A stretch of DNA of 64,000 nt. Source: Aestuariimicrobium sp. p3-SID1156 (GTDB taxonomy: Bacteria > Actinomycetota > Actinomycetes > Propionibacteriales > Propionibacteriaceae). The position numbers and the translations under genes are program-made. Shown here in pieces: positions 63,879-64,000 of the stretch; positions within the stretch are counted from its first letter, which is position 1; every line of letters begins with the position of its first letter. The notes below the pieces were generated by a model. It was not told where the DNA came from and searched no databases. It was given only the letters and a program-made list of their open reading frames with translations. Location of the stretch: the NCBI RefSeq assembly GCF_025144225.1, contig NZ_JALXXB010000001.1, forward strand, positions 496,001 to 560,000, given 5' to 3'.

Positions 63879-64000
63879 ATGGCCATCGACAACGCCGGCC
63901 TGGTCTCCCTGGCCGAACAGCACTGGTTCGACGCCTGCGAAGCGATGCTGCGCCAGCGCATCGATGCCGGGGACCAGGACCGCGCCCTGGCCCTGGCCCA
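63879..64000 (+). CDS. Start of an unidentified gene (3' truncated)
   Basis: ATG 63879 begins 3 nt after the DtxR-type stop and stays open to the window edge: MAIDNAGLVSLAEQHWFDAC then EAMLRQRIDAGDQDRALALA. About 40 residues are visible, acidic and helical. Too short to identify; it is probably in the nagA operon. Confidence 0.55.
   Translation, partial: MAIDNAGLVSLAEQHWFDACEAMLRQRIDAGDQDRALALA

Overview
The window is high-GC DNA from an actinobacterium, most likely a member of the Propionibacteriaceae. The main clue is the Wood-Werkman transcarboxylase genes at the left end: the 12S carboxyltransferase subunit and the 1.3S biotin carrier, with a full-length pyruvate carboxylase at 55.2-58.6 kb. 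Other actinobacterial markers are SenX3/RegX3-type two-component genes, CarD, an MhuD-like haem monooxygenase, a DtxR/IdeR regulator, DUF3027 and DUF3263 proteins, a family-5 uracil-DNA glycosylase, an XPB helicase pair and an actinobacterial Vms1/eRF1-like factor. Gene density is very high. No insertion sequence, prophage or CRISPR array is visible. One tRNA gene, tRNA-Thr(UGU), is present.

Layout. 0-3 kb: transcarboxylase operon (12S, a small coiled-coil gene, 1.3S, an unknown helical protein). 3-7.4 kb: SDR, phosphoglycerate mutase, then phoU divergent from senX3-regX3 across a Pho-box-like repeat. 7.4-15.4 kb: lpqE-like lipoprotein, carD-ispD-ispF, a zinc peptidase, glyA, cysS-rlmB and mhuD; as I recall it, this matches the lpqE-carD-ispD-ispF-cysS-rlmB block of mycobacteria. 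15.4-18.1 kb: metQNI methionine uptake. 18.2-28.5 kb: DUF4032, uracil-DNA glycosylase, trhO, marC-like, msmK-like ATPase, VTT protein, Ser/Thr kinase, beta-lactamase-fold lipoprotein, methyltransferase, tRNA-Thr, manA. 29-30.8 kb: groEL alone, behind two CIRCE operators. 30.8-37.1 kb: polytopic protein, gtrA, GT2, cutC and an ABC-2 exporter. 37-41 kb: MalY-type lyase, a decayed MFS gene, Nudix, DUF222-HNH endonuclease. 41-50 kb: XPB operon, nagB, cold-shock protein, DUF3027, purine permease. 50-55 kb: exopolysaccharide cluster. 55-64 kb: pyc, serC divergent from pdxH, acVLRF1-like, nagA-dtxR.

Systems. The transcarboxylase and Pyc serve oxaloacetate/methylmalonyl-CoA metabolism in propionate fermentation. 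NagA and NagB, with ManA, feed amino sugars and mannose into glycolysis. GlyA, SerC, PdxH, MetQNI and the MalY-type lyase serve serine, one-carbon, PLP and sulfur amino-acid metabolism. Two glycan loci (30.8-33.8 and 50.2-55 kb) shape the cell surface.

The most distinctive signal is regulatory. About two dozen genes start 6-8 nt downstream of a TANNNT box, so their mRNAs are probably leaderless, and three divergent gene pairs appear to share overlapping -10 boxes. Many convergent genes overlap at their 3' ends. I did not find a clearly new multi-gene defence or biosynthetic system; the best leads are small anomalies listed as findings.
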